From Azolla caroliniana (Eukaryota > Polypodiophyta), in assembly GCA_043228905.1 (NCBI GenBank), contig JBHGNT010000020.1, positions 15,252,001 to 15,316,000 on the forward strand: a DNA stretch of 64,000 nucleotides, written 5' to 3'. The notes below the pieces were generated by a model. It was given only the letters and a program-made list of their open reading frames with translations, made no database searches and was not told the origin of the DNA. Below, piece by piece: positions 23,966-35,789 of this stretch. A program made the position numbers and the translations under genes. The first letter of the stretch is position 1, and each line of letters opens with the position of its first letter.

Positions 23966-24243
23966 GCGACTGGGTGCTAGTCTACGACAGCAGCCTCGAC
24001 AATCAGCACAAGGCCACGCGGAAGTTTGCGAGGAGGTGGTTCGGGCCTTACGTAGTAACAGGCGCCAACGGCAATGGGACGTACCATCTCGCAGAGCTCG
24101 ACGGTACGAGAATGGCGATACCGGTAGCAGGGAAGAGGATCAAAGTGTTCAAGAAACGACACGATCGTGAGCCGGAGCTAGGGAGCATGGACAGCAACGA
24201 CGAGCAGCCCGAGGCGGAGGATGAACCGGTAAACGAGGAATAA
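23966..24243 (+). pseudogene. Integrase C-terminal part of K, after the A insertion
   Basis: Continues the integrase frame directly: DWVLVYDSSLDNQ, FARRWFGPYVV, YHLAELDGTR. It ends at TAA 24241-24243. These are the usual C-terminal SH3-like residues of Gypsy integrases. No chromodomain follows. Confidence 0.85.
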
Positions 24244-24628
24244 AAGCAAGGATCGGTTTTCTCCCGTAGCAACCCAATTTTGGCGCATACCGGTGGATGC
24301 GCGGTTAGGTGGGGGCGGATATCGTGAAGAAAACCGTCCCCAGGAGGCGCCAACGGCAATGGGACGTACCATCTCGCAGAGCTCGACGGTACGAGAATGG
24401 CAATACCAGTAGCAGGGAAGAGGATCAAAGCGTTCAAGAAACGACACGATCGTGAGCCGGAGCTAGGGAGCATGGACAGCAACGACGAGCAGCCCGAGGT
24501 GGAGGATGAACCGGTAAACAAGGAATAAAAGCAAGGATCGGTTTTCTCTCGTAGCAACCCAATTTTGGCGCATACCGGTGGATGCGCGGTTAGGTAGGGG
24601 CGGATATCGTGAAGAAAACCGTCCCCAG
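24061..24628 (+). repeat. 284-bp tandem duplication of K pol tail and LTR start
   Basis: 24061-24344 is repeated at 24345-24628. The unit contains the last ~180 nt of pol, the polypurine tract and the first ~25 nt of the LTR (TATCGTGAAGAAAACC). The boundary lies at a short AGGCGC microhomology. The inner copy of the LTR start is thus a 25-bp stub, and the real 3' LTR begins after the second copy. Confidence 0.85.
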
Positions 24629-25176
24629 GCGCAAACCATGTATAGTGAGTGTGAACGGGCCCTTACACCTGTGCACGCCCCTTGTTGTATAGTAGATAGG
24701 GAGGCACAAAGGTTAAATCCTAGGTAGCAATATTCTATAGGGGGAATTGAGGAGTATCTCTGTCAGAAAGGACAGAGAATTAATGTGATGTAAACGGGTG
24801 AAACGGCCTCCCTCCTTGAGCTATAAAGGAGAGGGAGACGGGGGAGAGAAGGGATCGCGCGCTAGAGGGGACGAAGTGTTGTCGGACTGGGACCGAGCTC
24901 TTCTTCTCTGTCGTTCTCCATAGCTTTCTTTTGCGCAGATTCTCAGGAGGCTGATCCTGCTCCGTGGAACGCCCGTGTGCTTCCGGCAGAATCTCCATCT
25001 TGCTCTCCTGTGTGCGTGGGTGATCAGGCGCCGGCATCCATCTCGCCGACCTGGTCGGCTGTAACCGTTCGAGTCGTCTGCATACATTTATATACATACG
25101 CTAGTGTTCTCAACTCGTGTCTCCTGTGTTGTTGGGCCGCGTCCCCGTGCGCTTCTTTGTCTATACGTGTGTGAGC

Positions 25177-25213
<37 letters not shown>

Positions 25214-25286
25214 TTCTCACCTATTCCTCGGTCCAAGACCCCAGTGGTCCCACCTTGTTCTCCACGCACGCGTGTAACAACGCGAC
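24592..25286 (+). repeat. Polypurine tract and 3' LTR of K
   Basis: AGGTAGGGGCGGA (24592-24604) is the polypurine tract. The LTR is 24605-25286, 682 bp. It starts TATCGTG, where the 5' LTR has TGTCGTG, and ends CGCGACA. The CT repeat is shorter than in the 5' LTR. Confidence 0.85.
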
Positions 25287-25330
25287 AACGTGTGGCTAGA
25301 AGACACATATATACACACAAATAGATGTAT

Positions 25331-26835
25331 TGTTGCGGAAGCGTCAAAATATTATGAAAATATTTTCAAAAACTTAATTTAGAAAAAGAAGAAAAAAAAC
25401 AAAATTTTACAAGGTTCAGACAATTAAGCCTACATCCTCCAAAGCAATTGTTCTATTAGACGTAGGAGAAAAGAATACAAGATTGGGATTAAACCCAAAC
25501 CACCTCCCCAAATCCCAATTTTTGATGTGGGATAAGGGAATCAGCCAAAAAATCAACAAATCTCCACCTTGGCATGGCAATCTCTTATCCTACCAAATAC
25601 AAATCTTCTCAAACAAACAAATAATAAAATAGTCTTTGCGGTGATTCCAAATCTACGCCATGAGGCGCCAACTTTAAATGTGTTGGATATTAACCAAGTC
25701 TAAATAATGTCAATTTTGGCCCTTGTAACCACCTTGGCTAGAATATCTGCAGGATTCTCCGTAGTGTGAATCTTCTGGAGAAGTGTCTCCTCCTCTTCAA
25801 GAATTTCCCGCAGAAAATGATAGCGAACATCAATGTGCTTTGTCCGTGCGTGAAAGACTTGGTTCTTTGCTAAATAAATAGCATTCTGATTGTCTGAATA
25901 CACATCAAGTTGTTTCTGACCAATTCCCAAATCCTTAAGCAGCCCATGAAGCCAAATTGCCTCCATCACAGCCTTTGTAATTGCCATATACTCTGCCTCT
26001 ATTTTAGACAAAGCCATTGTTGACTGCAAAGTAGACTTCCAACTAACTTGCGCCTTTGCGAAAGAGAACAAATAACTAGTTGTAGATCGTCGTTTATCCA
26101 AATCACCTGCATAATCAAAATCACAATATCGAACTATGCATTGATCGAGTGATTTATCTTGCTCAAATGTCAATCCAACATCCACAGTATTTTGACGATA
26201 CCGCAGAATCCATTTCATAGCTTGCTAGTGACCCTTGCCCAGATCATGCATATACCTACTAACAATACTAATAGCTTGTGAAATATCAGTTCTTGTACAT
26301 ACCATTGCATACATCAAGCTTCCAACTGCATTTGCATATGTGACTTTCGCCATGTATTCTCACTCTGCATCAGTTGTTGGAGATAATCTACTACTCAGTT
26401 TCAAATGAGGAGCAAGTGGAGTACTTATAGGATTTGTATCATGGTACATACCAAAACATTGTAGTATCTTCTTCAAATACTGCTTCTGTGACAACCAAAG
26501 TTTGTTCCACTCTCACTCCCTACTTATCTCCATGCTGAGAATCTTCTTGGCTTCCCCCAAATCCTTCATCTTGAACTCTTTACTCATTTGAGCCTTCAAC
26601 CTATCAATCTCAACTTGACTCTTTGCTGCAATCAGCATATCATCAACATATAAGAGTAAGTAGATGTATGAAGCATCTTGTTGAAGATTGCGCAAATACA
26701 CACAATGATCGTATTTTCTTCACCTGTACTTCTAACCCTTCATGAACTTGTCAAGTCATATGTATCACTGTCTCGGAGATTGTTTCCGTACATACAACGA
26801 TGTTATAAGTTTACAAAACCAATCTTCTTTACCAA
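25331..26835 (-). mobile_element. Truncated Copia L: RT, RNase H and 3' LTR
   Basis: The RT reads down the minus strand from about 26835 (KEDWFCK ... YDHCVYLRNLQ, LLLYVDDMLIAAKS, KMKDLGEAKKIL), through RNase H (YCDFDYAGDLDKRRST, EAEYMAI, SDNQNAIYLAKNQVFHARTKHID), to a stop near 25700. The frame is broken by several stops. The 3' LTR is about 25331-25558 (TGTTGATTTTTTGGCTG on the minus strand), preceded by AAGGTGGAGA. The upstream part is cut off where chromovirus LTR M begins (26851). Confidence 0.8.
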
Positions 26836-26850
26836 CAACCTTGTATCTAT

Positions 26851-27030
26851 TGTAATATGACCCCAAAAGAAATTGACCCCATGACCTTACGTTACACAGG
26901 TTGAGGCCATACTACTAGGATAACAATTGTAATACAAAAATTATTATTTTCATTTGTTATTTCATCACAAAAAATTATGTATATTCTAGATTTCTCTGGA
27001 ACATTCAAGAATGTCTTCTAATGCCGAAAT
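26851..27030 (+). mobile_element. Chromovirus LTR fragment M, U3 part
   Basis: Starts TGTAATATGACC and aligns with the first ~170 bp of the D LTR (attattttcatttg, gtatattc-agatttctctgg, aacattc). It directly interrupts the RT of Copia L. The right-hand remainder of an LTR of this family lies at about 36540-36705 in the same orientation, beyond the LINE. Confidence 0.65.
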
Positions 27031-27193
27031 TTGGCCCATGAGACAATTGGTGTACAATAATATAGGGTGCCTACCCAATCATTGAAATAAAAATAAAAAT
27101 AGAACTTAAGCTAAAAGAGTTCCAGTATTTGTACAAAACATGTTATGGTGTAACATATTCGATGAAGGAAATGATTTTGTACTAGGCCTAGTT

Positions 27194-28490
27194 TCATTTC
27201 CATCCAAGCCTATCGAAAATTAATGGGAGGTCAAAGGGTTTCGGTGTGGGTGTGACCCGTGGTCTCGATGTAGAAGGTACCCCAACCATGGCTTCTAGGC
27301 GGTGTAGCTCACATTCCCTTATTTTCTCAATTGCGTCTGCACCACATCGACTTGCTTTGAAACCCGTCATCCAAGAGCGTTTGGTTCTTCTTTGGTTTTC
27401 TGCTTTATCAAGGAAGAGGCCGAGTGGTGCGGGTGTGTCCACATTCATCATCTCCCCCTATCCCTAATCAACTTCATTTGTTACATGTTGGTGAATATTA
27501 GAAACGTTATTGTCAACATTTTGTAGTATATTCTCTCTATGTTGTTTTAGCTCTAAGATATATCTACCTAATTTCTTTATATCTAGAGTATCTAATAGTT
27601 TGGGGAGGGTGGGAGAGGTACCGATTATGTCTTGGTATTTTGCCCTTATCTCGGCGTAAGTTGGACATTTGCATGTAAAGTGGTACTCGTCCTCTATCTC
27701 TATGTGATATAATCTACATATCCTTTCCTTTCTAGGGACTCCATTAGTACAACTATTCTCAATCTCAAGTTGGTGAGATGATATTCTAACTTGTCCAATG
27801 GAAACCCTTAGTGCATTTGGTAAGAATACATCTACATATTTTGGTCGTGTAATAAAACCTAACTTAGAGAAGTGCTTGAAGTGTTTCTTATCTAGTACAA
27901 CATTTTAGATGGGAGTGGATCTAATGGGCTGATCCATTTATACCGAGTGTATATTTTCCATATTTCTTGGCGTATTACTTTATTATGGTCCTCATGAGAG
28001 ATTAATGTGTTATGAATCTAAGGGGAGGTAGATTATTAATGTCTAGACCGTTTGCAAGCCAACACACCATCATGCCATACCATGAGCTAGTATAACCGAA
28101 CTCATATAGAGATCGAGATGCCTCAAAAGCTTGATGAGATATCCAATCATGTATCCTATGAATAAAGACTACAAGTTGAAAAAGTGCTTCTACTAACATC
28201 GGGGGTAAGGTGAACTCAACGCTAATAATGTCATGTGGTATTGTTGATTTGCTTCGGAATTGGCATGATAGCATAATCACCAATGGTCTCTCTAATTGTG
28301 TCCACATAAAATATGGTAGCCCTTGAGCCCAAACCACTGATGCATACATGAGGGAGGAGGTCACTAATGATTTGATGAGACACCCCTTAGCCCGTGGCTC
28401 TTGAAAGTATGCATGGTGGCATTGTCTCTCTAAGAGTGAGAGGGATGCATGTCCTCTCGTAAGTCTATCCTTTGTTGCCTGTGTCATAGA
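27194..28490 (-). pseudogene. LINE RT thumb and C-terminal domain
   Basis: SLMYASVVWAQGLPYFMW and LERPLVIMLSCQFRSKS are typical of the region after LINE RT. A Cys/His-rich C-terminal segment near 27700-27640 (CRLYHIEIEDEYHFTCKCP) precedes the last stretch, which ends at the stop 27194-27196. Confidence 0.55.
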
Positions 28491-28559
28491 AAATTTACCT
28501 GAGCGGGCACTAAAAGTAACTCTGAGATATACATATGATCACTACCTCCATAATCTCAT

Positions 28560-29725
28560 CAATCTAGATCCCAAAAAGAGTTGGTGATAGGGGGCAACCT
28601 TGCTTGTTTTACACCAATAGTGCTAGTGTGAAGCAGTTGGATAGGCCACCTGGGCATCATACGCACCCGGAGACTTGCTCATATAGTGCGTAGATGGCCC
28701 AAATCATGTCATGTGGTATCTTCAAGCTTTTAAGTGTATCAAACAACCACTCCCTAGGGACTGAGTCAAAGACTTTGCAGAAGTCCACAAAAAAACAATA
28801 TAATTTCTTCTTGAGACCCTTTGTTTGTTCATAGTCTACTATGGTGGAAAACCCTCGGCAAGGGCACGATTGAATATTAGAGTTAGAAAGGGAGTTAGGT
28901 ACTCTTGCCCATATATGATGGGTGGCTGGTTTGGGACTTGGTAAAGTTTCTTTGTATATGTGTGCCAAGTGTTGGGATCCTCGATGGGTGTTTTTGGTCT
29001 TGGTTCCCGCAATGGCACAATCGCTATTTATGAGCATATGGTAGAGTTCCCAATATTGGGATGCATCCCACTACTGCTAATTGTTGGGGAGTGAAGGGCG
29101 TGTGTGAGTTCTGTAGTAAGGCTTTCTAAAGGCAAGGAGGAATCAAGAGAGGAGAGATGGGCCTCAACATGTCATGAGTATTTGTCAGCGACCTCATGTG
29201 TGAAATGTATTGTGGTGTGATGGCTTGGTTGACTAGAGTTGGTGACCTTGGAGATATCACATTTTAGTTCAAAGTATAAGAAACTATTATCCACACCAAT
29301 AGGACATGGGGCCACCTGGAAGGAGTTAATCTTGTGGATAGCTTTAGGGCATCCTATTAGATAATCAATTGTGCTTTCACCTCCTCCATGTGGGGAACAT
29401 GTGAGCTCCTCTGAGCCTGGCCAGTTGGCTAAACCATTATATATGATCATCTGGTGCTGACTGCCAAGTTCGAGTAGATGATGGCCAAAGCTCGTGGCGT
29501 CCGCACTTTGATCTATTGATCTACGTGTGTTGTCTATGTCTAAAGAATCGAAATTTACCATTTCTACGTTTCTATCCGCCTGAAATATTGTACATTGTCT
29601 GGATTGGGTTCTCGTATTGAAATCTCCTAAAAGGAAGACTTCTCCTTGGGAAGAATATCATATTATATCATCCGATAAAGGTTCGTATGGAGAAGGCCCA
29701 TGTGGCACTCCATCAACTAATCTTG
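28560..29725 (-). pseudogene. LINE endonuclease C-terminal part and RT core
   Basis: The endonuclease continues with GDFNTRT and GGGESTIDYLIG. The RT follows with FFVDFCKVFDSVPREWL (motif A) and GCPLSPTLFG (motif B). The catalytic YADD motif is missing: sequence after 28560 jumps to the thumb region, so an internal deletion removed it. The frame has several stops. Confidence 0.65.
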
Positions 29726-30072
29726 TGTCACAAAATGTCAATATCAATAAATATATTTTCATATTATTATTATTCAAGAATTATGGAGCACTAGACACAA
29801 TAGATGACCTCCAAATGGCATGGATGTTGTATGCCAAGTGGCACACAACATGTATGCCAAATGGCGATCATGCACAATCCGATGTACACTATATAAGTCG
29901 AAGATCTGCTTAGTGTTGAACCATTCTGGTTCAACACCAGTCCTCAGCCACCTTGTAATCTTGGTTTACGGTAATACAAATTCTTGTCATCTTGTCCTGT
30001 TATTGTCTTCTCGTTTGTTGTTATCTTCTTTTTTTGGACGTTGAAATCTTCTTCGAAGCTTGGGTTTTGACA
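29726..30072 (+). repeat. 5' LTR of chromovirus C
   Basis: 347 bp, TGTCACAAAATG to TTTTGACA. The TATA box TATATAAG begins at 29890. An inverted repeat GTTGAACC-attct-GGTTCAAC lies at 29915-29935, at the predicted RNA 5' end. Confidence 0.9.
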
Positions 30073-30088
30073 GTTTGAACCACAATGG
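30073..30088 (+). other. Putative self-primer binding site of C
   Basis: GTTTGAACCACAATGG follows the LTR directly and is not a match to any tRNA 3' end I know. TTGAACCACAATGG pairs with 13 of 14 nt of the predicted RNA 5' end (29921-29934, CCATTCTGGTTCAA). Confidence 0.5.
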
Positions 30089-31217
30089 AGACAGTTAGTA
30101 AACAAGAGTATATGCGTATTCTATCCGACCTTGACCTCCTAAAAACAAAATTTGTCACATTAGAACAAGAGAATCAAAATGGCGATTTACAACAAGTGAG
30201 TGTTGAAAAGGCAAAATGACATGAGGAACTCTCGATACGTGTCCAACAACTTAAAGCCGATCTGTTATCTCTTCGACAACAAACTTCCACCTCTCAGAAT
30301 TTGTTCAAGGAACCCAAAATTAGTTTGCCAACAAAATTTGATGGTACAAGGTCTCAATTTCAAGGATTCTTGAATCAGGTACGCCTTGTAATTCATGTGC
30401 ATCCCAACCGATATCCAACTGACGCAGCTCGAGTAGGGTTAGTTGGGGCATTATTGACAAGAACCGCACTAGCATGGTTTGCATCATTGCTAGAGAAGAA
30501 GTCCCCAATACTAGATAACTTTCATACCTTTATCAATGAATTCCAAGCTAGTTTTGGTGATAATGATAGTGTAAGAACAACAATAGACAAGATACGCAGA
30601 TTGCGCCAAGGAGATCGGCCAACCTCAGCTTAGGCAATAGATTTTCGTCTTCTTGCTTGTGATATCCCTTGGGATGAAGCGGTGTTGATGGACTTGTTCT
30701 GGCATGGTTTGCATAATGATGTTAAGGACTTGCTCCTAACATTTCATGATGAACCTAAATCATTGATAGACGTTATTAGCCGTGCAGTTCGATGAGACAA
30801 TCGTTTGTTTGAACAACGTTCTGAGCACCAAGAAATGTCGACATGCCTAAGATCAGAGCAAACATATGCTGAAGCATTAGCCTCACCAGCTTTAGAACCA
30901 ATGCAAGTTCCCAATCCGAATTCTTTTAATGGACCTACTCCAATGGAGATTGATGAGGCATGTCGTTGAGGTCCTTTGTCTGAAGCCGAGAAACGATGAC
31001 GTCAAGCAAATTGACTTTGCCTATACTGTGGTAGTCTAGGACATATAGCAATCATTGTCCACATCGACCAAAGAGACAATTGAATCAAGTAAGTACTATT
31101 GAGAATTTTGATTCATGTTCCTGAGTCAATGTCAATAAACCAAGAACTCATGTCAATGGCCCTCGGTCCAACAGTTTTGATGTTCAAAGTGAATTGGATG
31201 ACTTGTTAAACGAGTAA
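30085..31217 (+). pseudogene. Gag of chromovirus C, broken
   Basis: Starts METVSKQEYMR and is clearly related to D Gag (ISLPTKFDGTRSQFQGFLNQ, RLRQGDRP). A zinc knuckle remnant lies near 31018-31060. In-frame stops occur at about 30218, 30633 and later. The end, LLNE then TAA (31215-31217), keeps the GTTAAAC heptamer at 31205-31211. Confidence 0.8.
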
Positions 31218-34200
31218 GTCCAACAAAAATCGGAGCCATTTGGTTGGACCAACCAAAGAATATAGAACTTGTTCCTAGCTTAGGTTCCATTTCATTGAAC
31301 CGAGTCAGTGAAGTTTTAACGGCACAAGTTCAACTTAGCACATCAAGATGTCATCAAGTTCTTGCATCTACGCTCTTGGATTCAGGTCCAGCCAACTCAT
31401 GTTTCATGGATCGGGATTTTGCCATAACACAAGAAATTATACTCTATAAGCTTCCTCGTCCAGCATTTGTAGTAGTAATCGATGGACGTTCTATTTCATC
31501 ATGACATATTACTGAAGAATCAGAGCCTATTCGTGTAGTTCTTGGGAATTTAGCTTGTGTAATATCTTTCAATATCATAAGCAGTCCCGAACATCCAATT
31601 GTTCTTGGTTTGCCTTGGTTTGAACTTCATAATCCAAAGATTGATTGGAAGAATCATGAAATCATAGATTCACAAAACAACAATTCAAAGCTCCTCACCA
31701 CATCAACCTCAAAGCTAAAACCAGGACATATATAAACTATCTCTCTCCAAAGGTCATGTAAAGAAGCTACAATAGAAGACATGTTTGTGTTTGCAATGGT
31801 CATAACCCTATTTTCAAACCCACAAGATTCAGAGGTCCATTTACCATCAAAGTATCAAGAATTTTCCGATGTGTTTGATAAGGTAAAGGCCATGACACTT
31901 CCTAATCATCGGCCATATGATTGTCCCATTGATTTCATGCCGATAAAGAACCACCATGGGAACCAATTTATAACCTTTCGCCATCAGAATTGAAAGTTCT
32001 TCGAGAATATATTGATGAGAAGTTTGCAAATGGTTTTATTCGATATTCTCAATCTCCTGTTGACGCTCCTATTTTTTTCGTCAAGAAGAAAAATGGCTCT
32101 TTACGATTGGTCGTAGATTATCGAGGCTTGAACAAGGTTATGATCCAAAATCGATATGCTCTACCATTGATTCCAAATCTCTTGGAATGTCTCAATGGGG
32201 CCAAATACTTCACAAGGCTAGACTTATGAGGATCTTACAACCTTGTTCGTATTTGACCTGGTGATGAATGGAAAACTGCTTTTCGCACGCGATATGGTCA
32301 CTTTGAGTACACAGTAATGTTGTTCGGTCTTACAAATGCTCCAACAATTTTCCAACATATGGAAAATGATATCTTTCGAGATTTCCTTGATATCTTCACG
32401 ATAATTTACTTGGATGATATATTATTCTACTCAAAGACACAAGAGGAGCATGATAACCATGTTCGACAAGTTCTGCAACGATTACGGGAATTTGGTCTTT
32501 ATGCCAAACTAGAGAAGTGTTGCTTTCACCGCAATCAAGTGGAATTTCTAGGGTATATGGTCTCTCCGGAAGGTATTTCTATGGATCCAACACATAGCTT
32601 GGTTTGCGATCTGCAATGTTTCTTGGGATTTGTGAATTTTTACCGCAAGTTCATCAGGAGTTACTCAAAAGTTGTTTTGCCCCTCACAGAACTAACACAA
32701 AAGAACCGACCATTTGTATGGACGTCAAGCGTAGCCTATGCATTTGATAGGTTGAAGCAAGCATTTACATCTGCTCCCATTTTGGTCCATGTTGACCTTA
32801 AAAAGTTGTATATCATCGAAGCAGATGTGTTTGATTTTGCACTAGGAAGTGTTCTATCGCAAATAGCGCATGATGAGAAATTACATCCAGTTGCATTTCA
32901 TTCAAGAAAGTTTGAACCCACAGAAATCGATTATGAAATCCATCACAAAGAATTGTTGGCAATTGTTGATTCTTTCGAACAATGGCGTCACTTCTTGGAA
33001 GGTCCTCCCCACCAAATTGTTGTTTACAACGATCATAAAAACCTCACACACTTTCAAAATGCTCGAGTCCTTAATCGACGACAAGCTCGGTGGGCACAAT
33101 TTCTAACACGGTTTAACTTTGTGATAACATATCGACCAGAAATACCAGGTAAAGTTGATGCCTTATCAAGACACTCTTATTTTGCACCAAAACCGGGGGA
33201 CCCAACTTATGACCATAAAGAGCAAGTCTTTTTGAGCCCTACTTGTCTATGATTAATGGTGACAAATGTTGTTGAGACAACTTTAGATTCAAATTTTCTT
33301 GATTCTATTCACTCGAGCATTGGTTCAAATGATTTTGCACAAGACATTTTAGACCACATTGTTCCAAATCGTGCTTCTTGTTCACGCTCCAGGTTATCTC
33401 GCATGGATTATGGGAACTTCGGTTGGCATGATAGGTTGCTTTTTCGAAACAACCGTACTTATATTCCCAATGGACCTTCTCAACTTGATGTCTTGCATCA
33501 CTGCCATGATTCACCATTAGTTGGACATTTCAGAGTTTTGAAAACATTGGAACTTGTTACCCGAAACTATTGGCGGCCTCAGGTTCGTCAATTTGTCATA
33601 AACTATGTTTCTACTTGTGATGTATGTTGTCGATCAAAGATGACTTAACATTGGCCATATAGTTTGTTGCACCCATTTGCCCATTCTAGATGGTCCGTGG
33701 AAATCCATTGAATCTGTCGACTTCATCACATCTCTCCCATCTTCCCAAGGCTATGATGTTATTCTTACAGTGGTGGATTGCTTTACGAAAATGACACATT
33801 TTCTTCCATGTAGGAAGATTTTTAGTAGTCAGGAGATGACAAGTCTTGTTATGCGAGAAGTTTTCAAGCACCGTGGCCTTCCAGATGAAACCATTAGTGA
33901 TCGTGGGCCACAATTTATTGCAAATTTTTGGACACACTTACTTGAGATCCTTAGAATTTCTCGTAAACTATGTTCAAGCTACCATCCTCAAACCGATGGT
34001 CAAATTGAACGCACAAATCAAACATTAGAACAATATCTTCATTGCTTTATCAACTATCAACAAGATGATTGGATGGATTTCTTACATATGGAAGAATTTG
34101 CTTACAATAATTCAATCCATTCTTCTACGGGATTCATTCCATTCTTTGCAAACACAGGATATCATCCTCGATGGATGATGCTCCAATGTCCAAAATTCTC

Positions 34201-34788
34201 AAACAATCCCACGTTCAAGGATCTTCTAGAACAACTCAAAGAAATTCAAACCAACCTTTCTCATAATTTGCTTCATGCTCAAGCCAAGTACAAGAAGGTG
34301 GCAGATAAACATCTCTTAGATTCTGCACTTGAGGACCCAAAGTTTAAAGTTGGTGATCGTGTATCGTTATCGCGTCGTAATGTGAAAACTACTCAACCAT
34401 GTGACAAATTGGATTTCCAACGTCTAGGTCCATTTGCAATCTCTCATCAAGTCAACGATGTTGCATTTCGTCTGGACCTGCCTTCACATATGCCTTCACC
34501 TCAAGTTCTATCCCAAATCGGGTTATTCCACCACCACCTCCGGTTTAACTTGCCAAAAGATCCAAATATGAAGTAGAAGCTATTTTGGACTCCAAGATCA
34601 TCTGCAATAAGTTATAGTATCTAGTAGATTGGCTTGGATACACACCTGAAGATCGAACATGGCAACCTGCAATGAACGTCACTAATGCTTCAGAACTTAT
34701 ACAGGAGTTTGATCTTCGTTATTCCCATAAAGCAAAACCTAGTTCATGCATTGTGACTCATGGAACTCGTCGTCAAAGGAGGGGATGA
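31218..34788 (+). pseudogene. Pol of chromovirus C, broken
   Basis: Protease (LDSGPANSCFMD, altered by an insertion), RT ([33 protein letters not shown]), RNase H (EADVFDFALGSVLSQ, WRHFLEGPPHQIVVY), integrase (HHCC around 33500-33640; DFITSLPSSQGYD, SDRGPQFIANF, DGQIERTNQ) and a chromodomain remnant (about 34575-34720, LVDWLGYTPEDRTWQP). Many stops and frameshifts are present. A polypurine tract (AAAGGAGGGGA) lies at 34776-34786. Confidence 0.85.
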
Positions 34789-35203
34789 TGTCATAAAATG
34801 TCAATATCAAGGTTTGAACTTGTGAACTTTAAACAAGGGTCTTACACTCTAACCATTACACCCAGTTATTTTAATCAACAAATACATTTTCATATTATTA
34901 TTATTCAAGAATTATGGAGCACTAGACACAATAGATGACCGCCAAATGGCATGCATGTTGTACGCCAAGGGGCACATAGCATGCATGCCAAATGGCAATC
35001 ATGCACAATCCGATGTACACTATATAAGTCGAAGATCTGCTTAGTGTTGAACCATTCTGGTTCAACACCAGTCTTCAACCACCTTGTAATCTTGGTTTAC
35101 GATAATAGAAATTCATGTCATCTTGGCATGTTATTGTCTTCTCGTTTGGTGTTATCTTCTTTTCTTGAATGTCGACATCTTCTTCGAAGCTTGGGTCGTG
35201 ACA
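34789..35203 (+). repeat. 3' LTR of chromovirus C with tRNA-like insert
   Basis: 415 bp, TGTCATAAAATG to CGTGACA. About 34811-34879 holds a segment absent from the 5' LTR. Read on the minus strand, it shows a D-arm-like GTAATGGTTAGAGTG and a T-loop-like AGTTCAAACC. TATATAAG begins at 35021, and the 5'-end hairpin follows at TATA+31 (35052). Confidence 0.85.
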
Positions 35204-35590
35204 TCTCGCCTCTCCAATCATATTATAATGAGATCCTTTTGGGGGAAAGTAACAAATTGTGTGGTCCTTGCTAGTGAGTACTTTCACCCACATAAAATGA
35301 GTGTTTGGTTCTGTCCTTAGTATTTCTTTCCTATTATGTAGCTCTCTCTGAAATAATATTGCAACACCTCTAGATCCTCTGGTAGTGCATCGACATGAGG
35401 TTTGTCTAAATACGAACTCCCAATGAAATCCTTCGACTCGGGGGAGTCCTCTATTTGGGCTTTGGTATGTTTCTACCAAGAAAAGTATATTTAATACCTT
35501 TAATATCTCCTCTAGGTGGCCGGGTGTGTCCAAAGTGCGTCGTTACAATTCCATAAGGTCATCCTAAGTGTATTTTCTATCACATGGGCC
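35204..35590 (-). pseudogene. LINE endonuclease, N-terminal part
   Basis: Apurinic-type endonuclease residues: ILFLVETY, RGVAILFQRELHN and HFMWVKVLTSKDHTICYFPP. It runs into the C insertion at 35203 after GEAR and continues at 29725 with LVDGVPHG. Confidence 0.65.
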
Positions 35591-35789
35591 GCACGCCGTC
35601 AATTAGTAGCGCGATTATTTATTATCACTCGCCCGTCTCAATACGATAAAAGGAACGATGCCCTTCTTTACGAGCTTGCATGATTCGTGGCATGCAACTT
35701 TTGTTGTGCTCAATTTTCATCTTAGTGAGGTCTTCATCTAGATAGATAGGGTTCCCACCTAATCCTCGAAGAATTGGTCTCTTCTTAAA

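Larger units (their letters stand above)
9000..25286 (+). mobile_element. Ty3/Gypsy element K, split by element A
   Basis: Order: 5' LTR (9000-9700), tRNA-Trp-type primer site, gag, protease, RT/RNase H, integrase (interrupted at 14984/23966), polypurine tract, 3' LTR (24605-25286). Without the insertion it is about 7.3 kb. The flanks are ACGT on both sides (8996-8999 and 25287-25290), a possible 4-bp target duplication. Its protein motifs (DHGSEIN protease, FLDD RT box followed by PIKGC) differ from common plant chromoviruses such as C and D here. Several stops and frameshifts make pol non-functional. Confidence 0.9.
29726..35203 (+). mobile_element. Chromovirus C (Ty3/Gypsy), degenerate, inside the LINE
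   Basis: LTRs at 29726-30072 and 34789-35203, flanked by tcttg (29721-29725) and tctcg (35204-35208). It is related to D across gag and pol but full of stops. The 3' LTR is about 68 bp longer because it carries a tRNA-like module absent from the 5' LTR. Confidence 0.9.
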
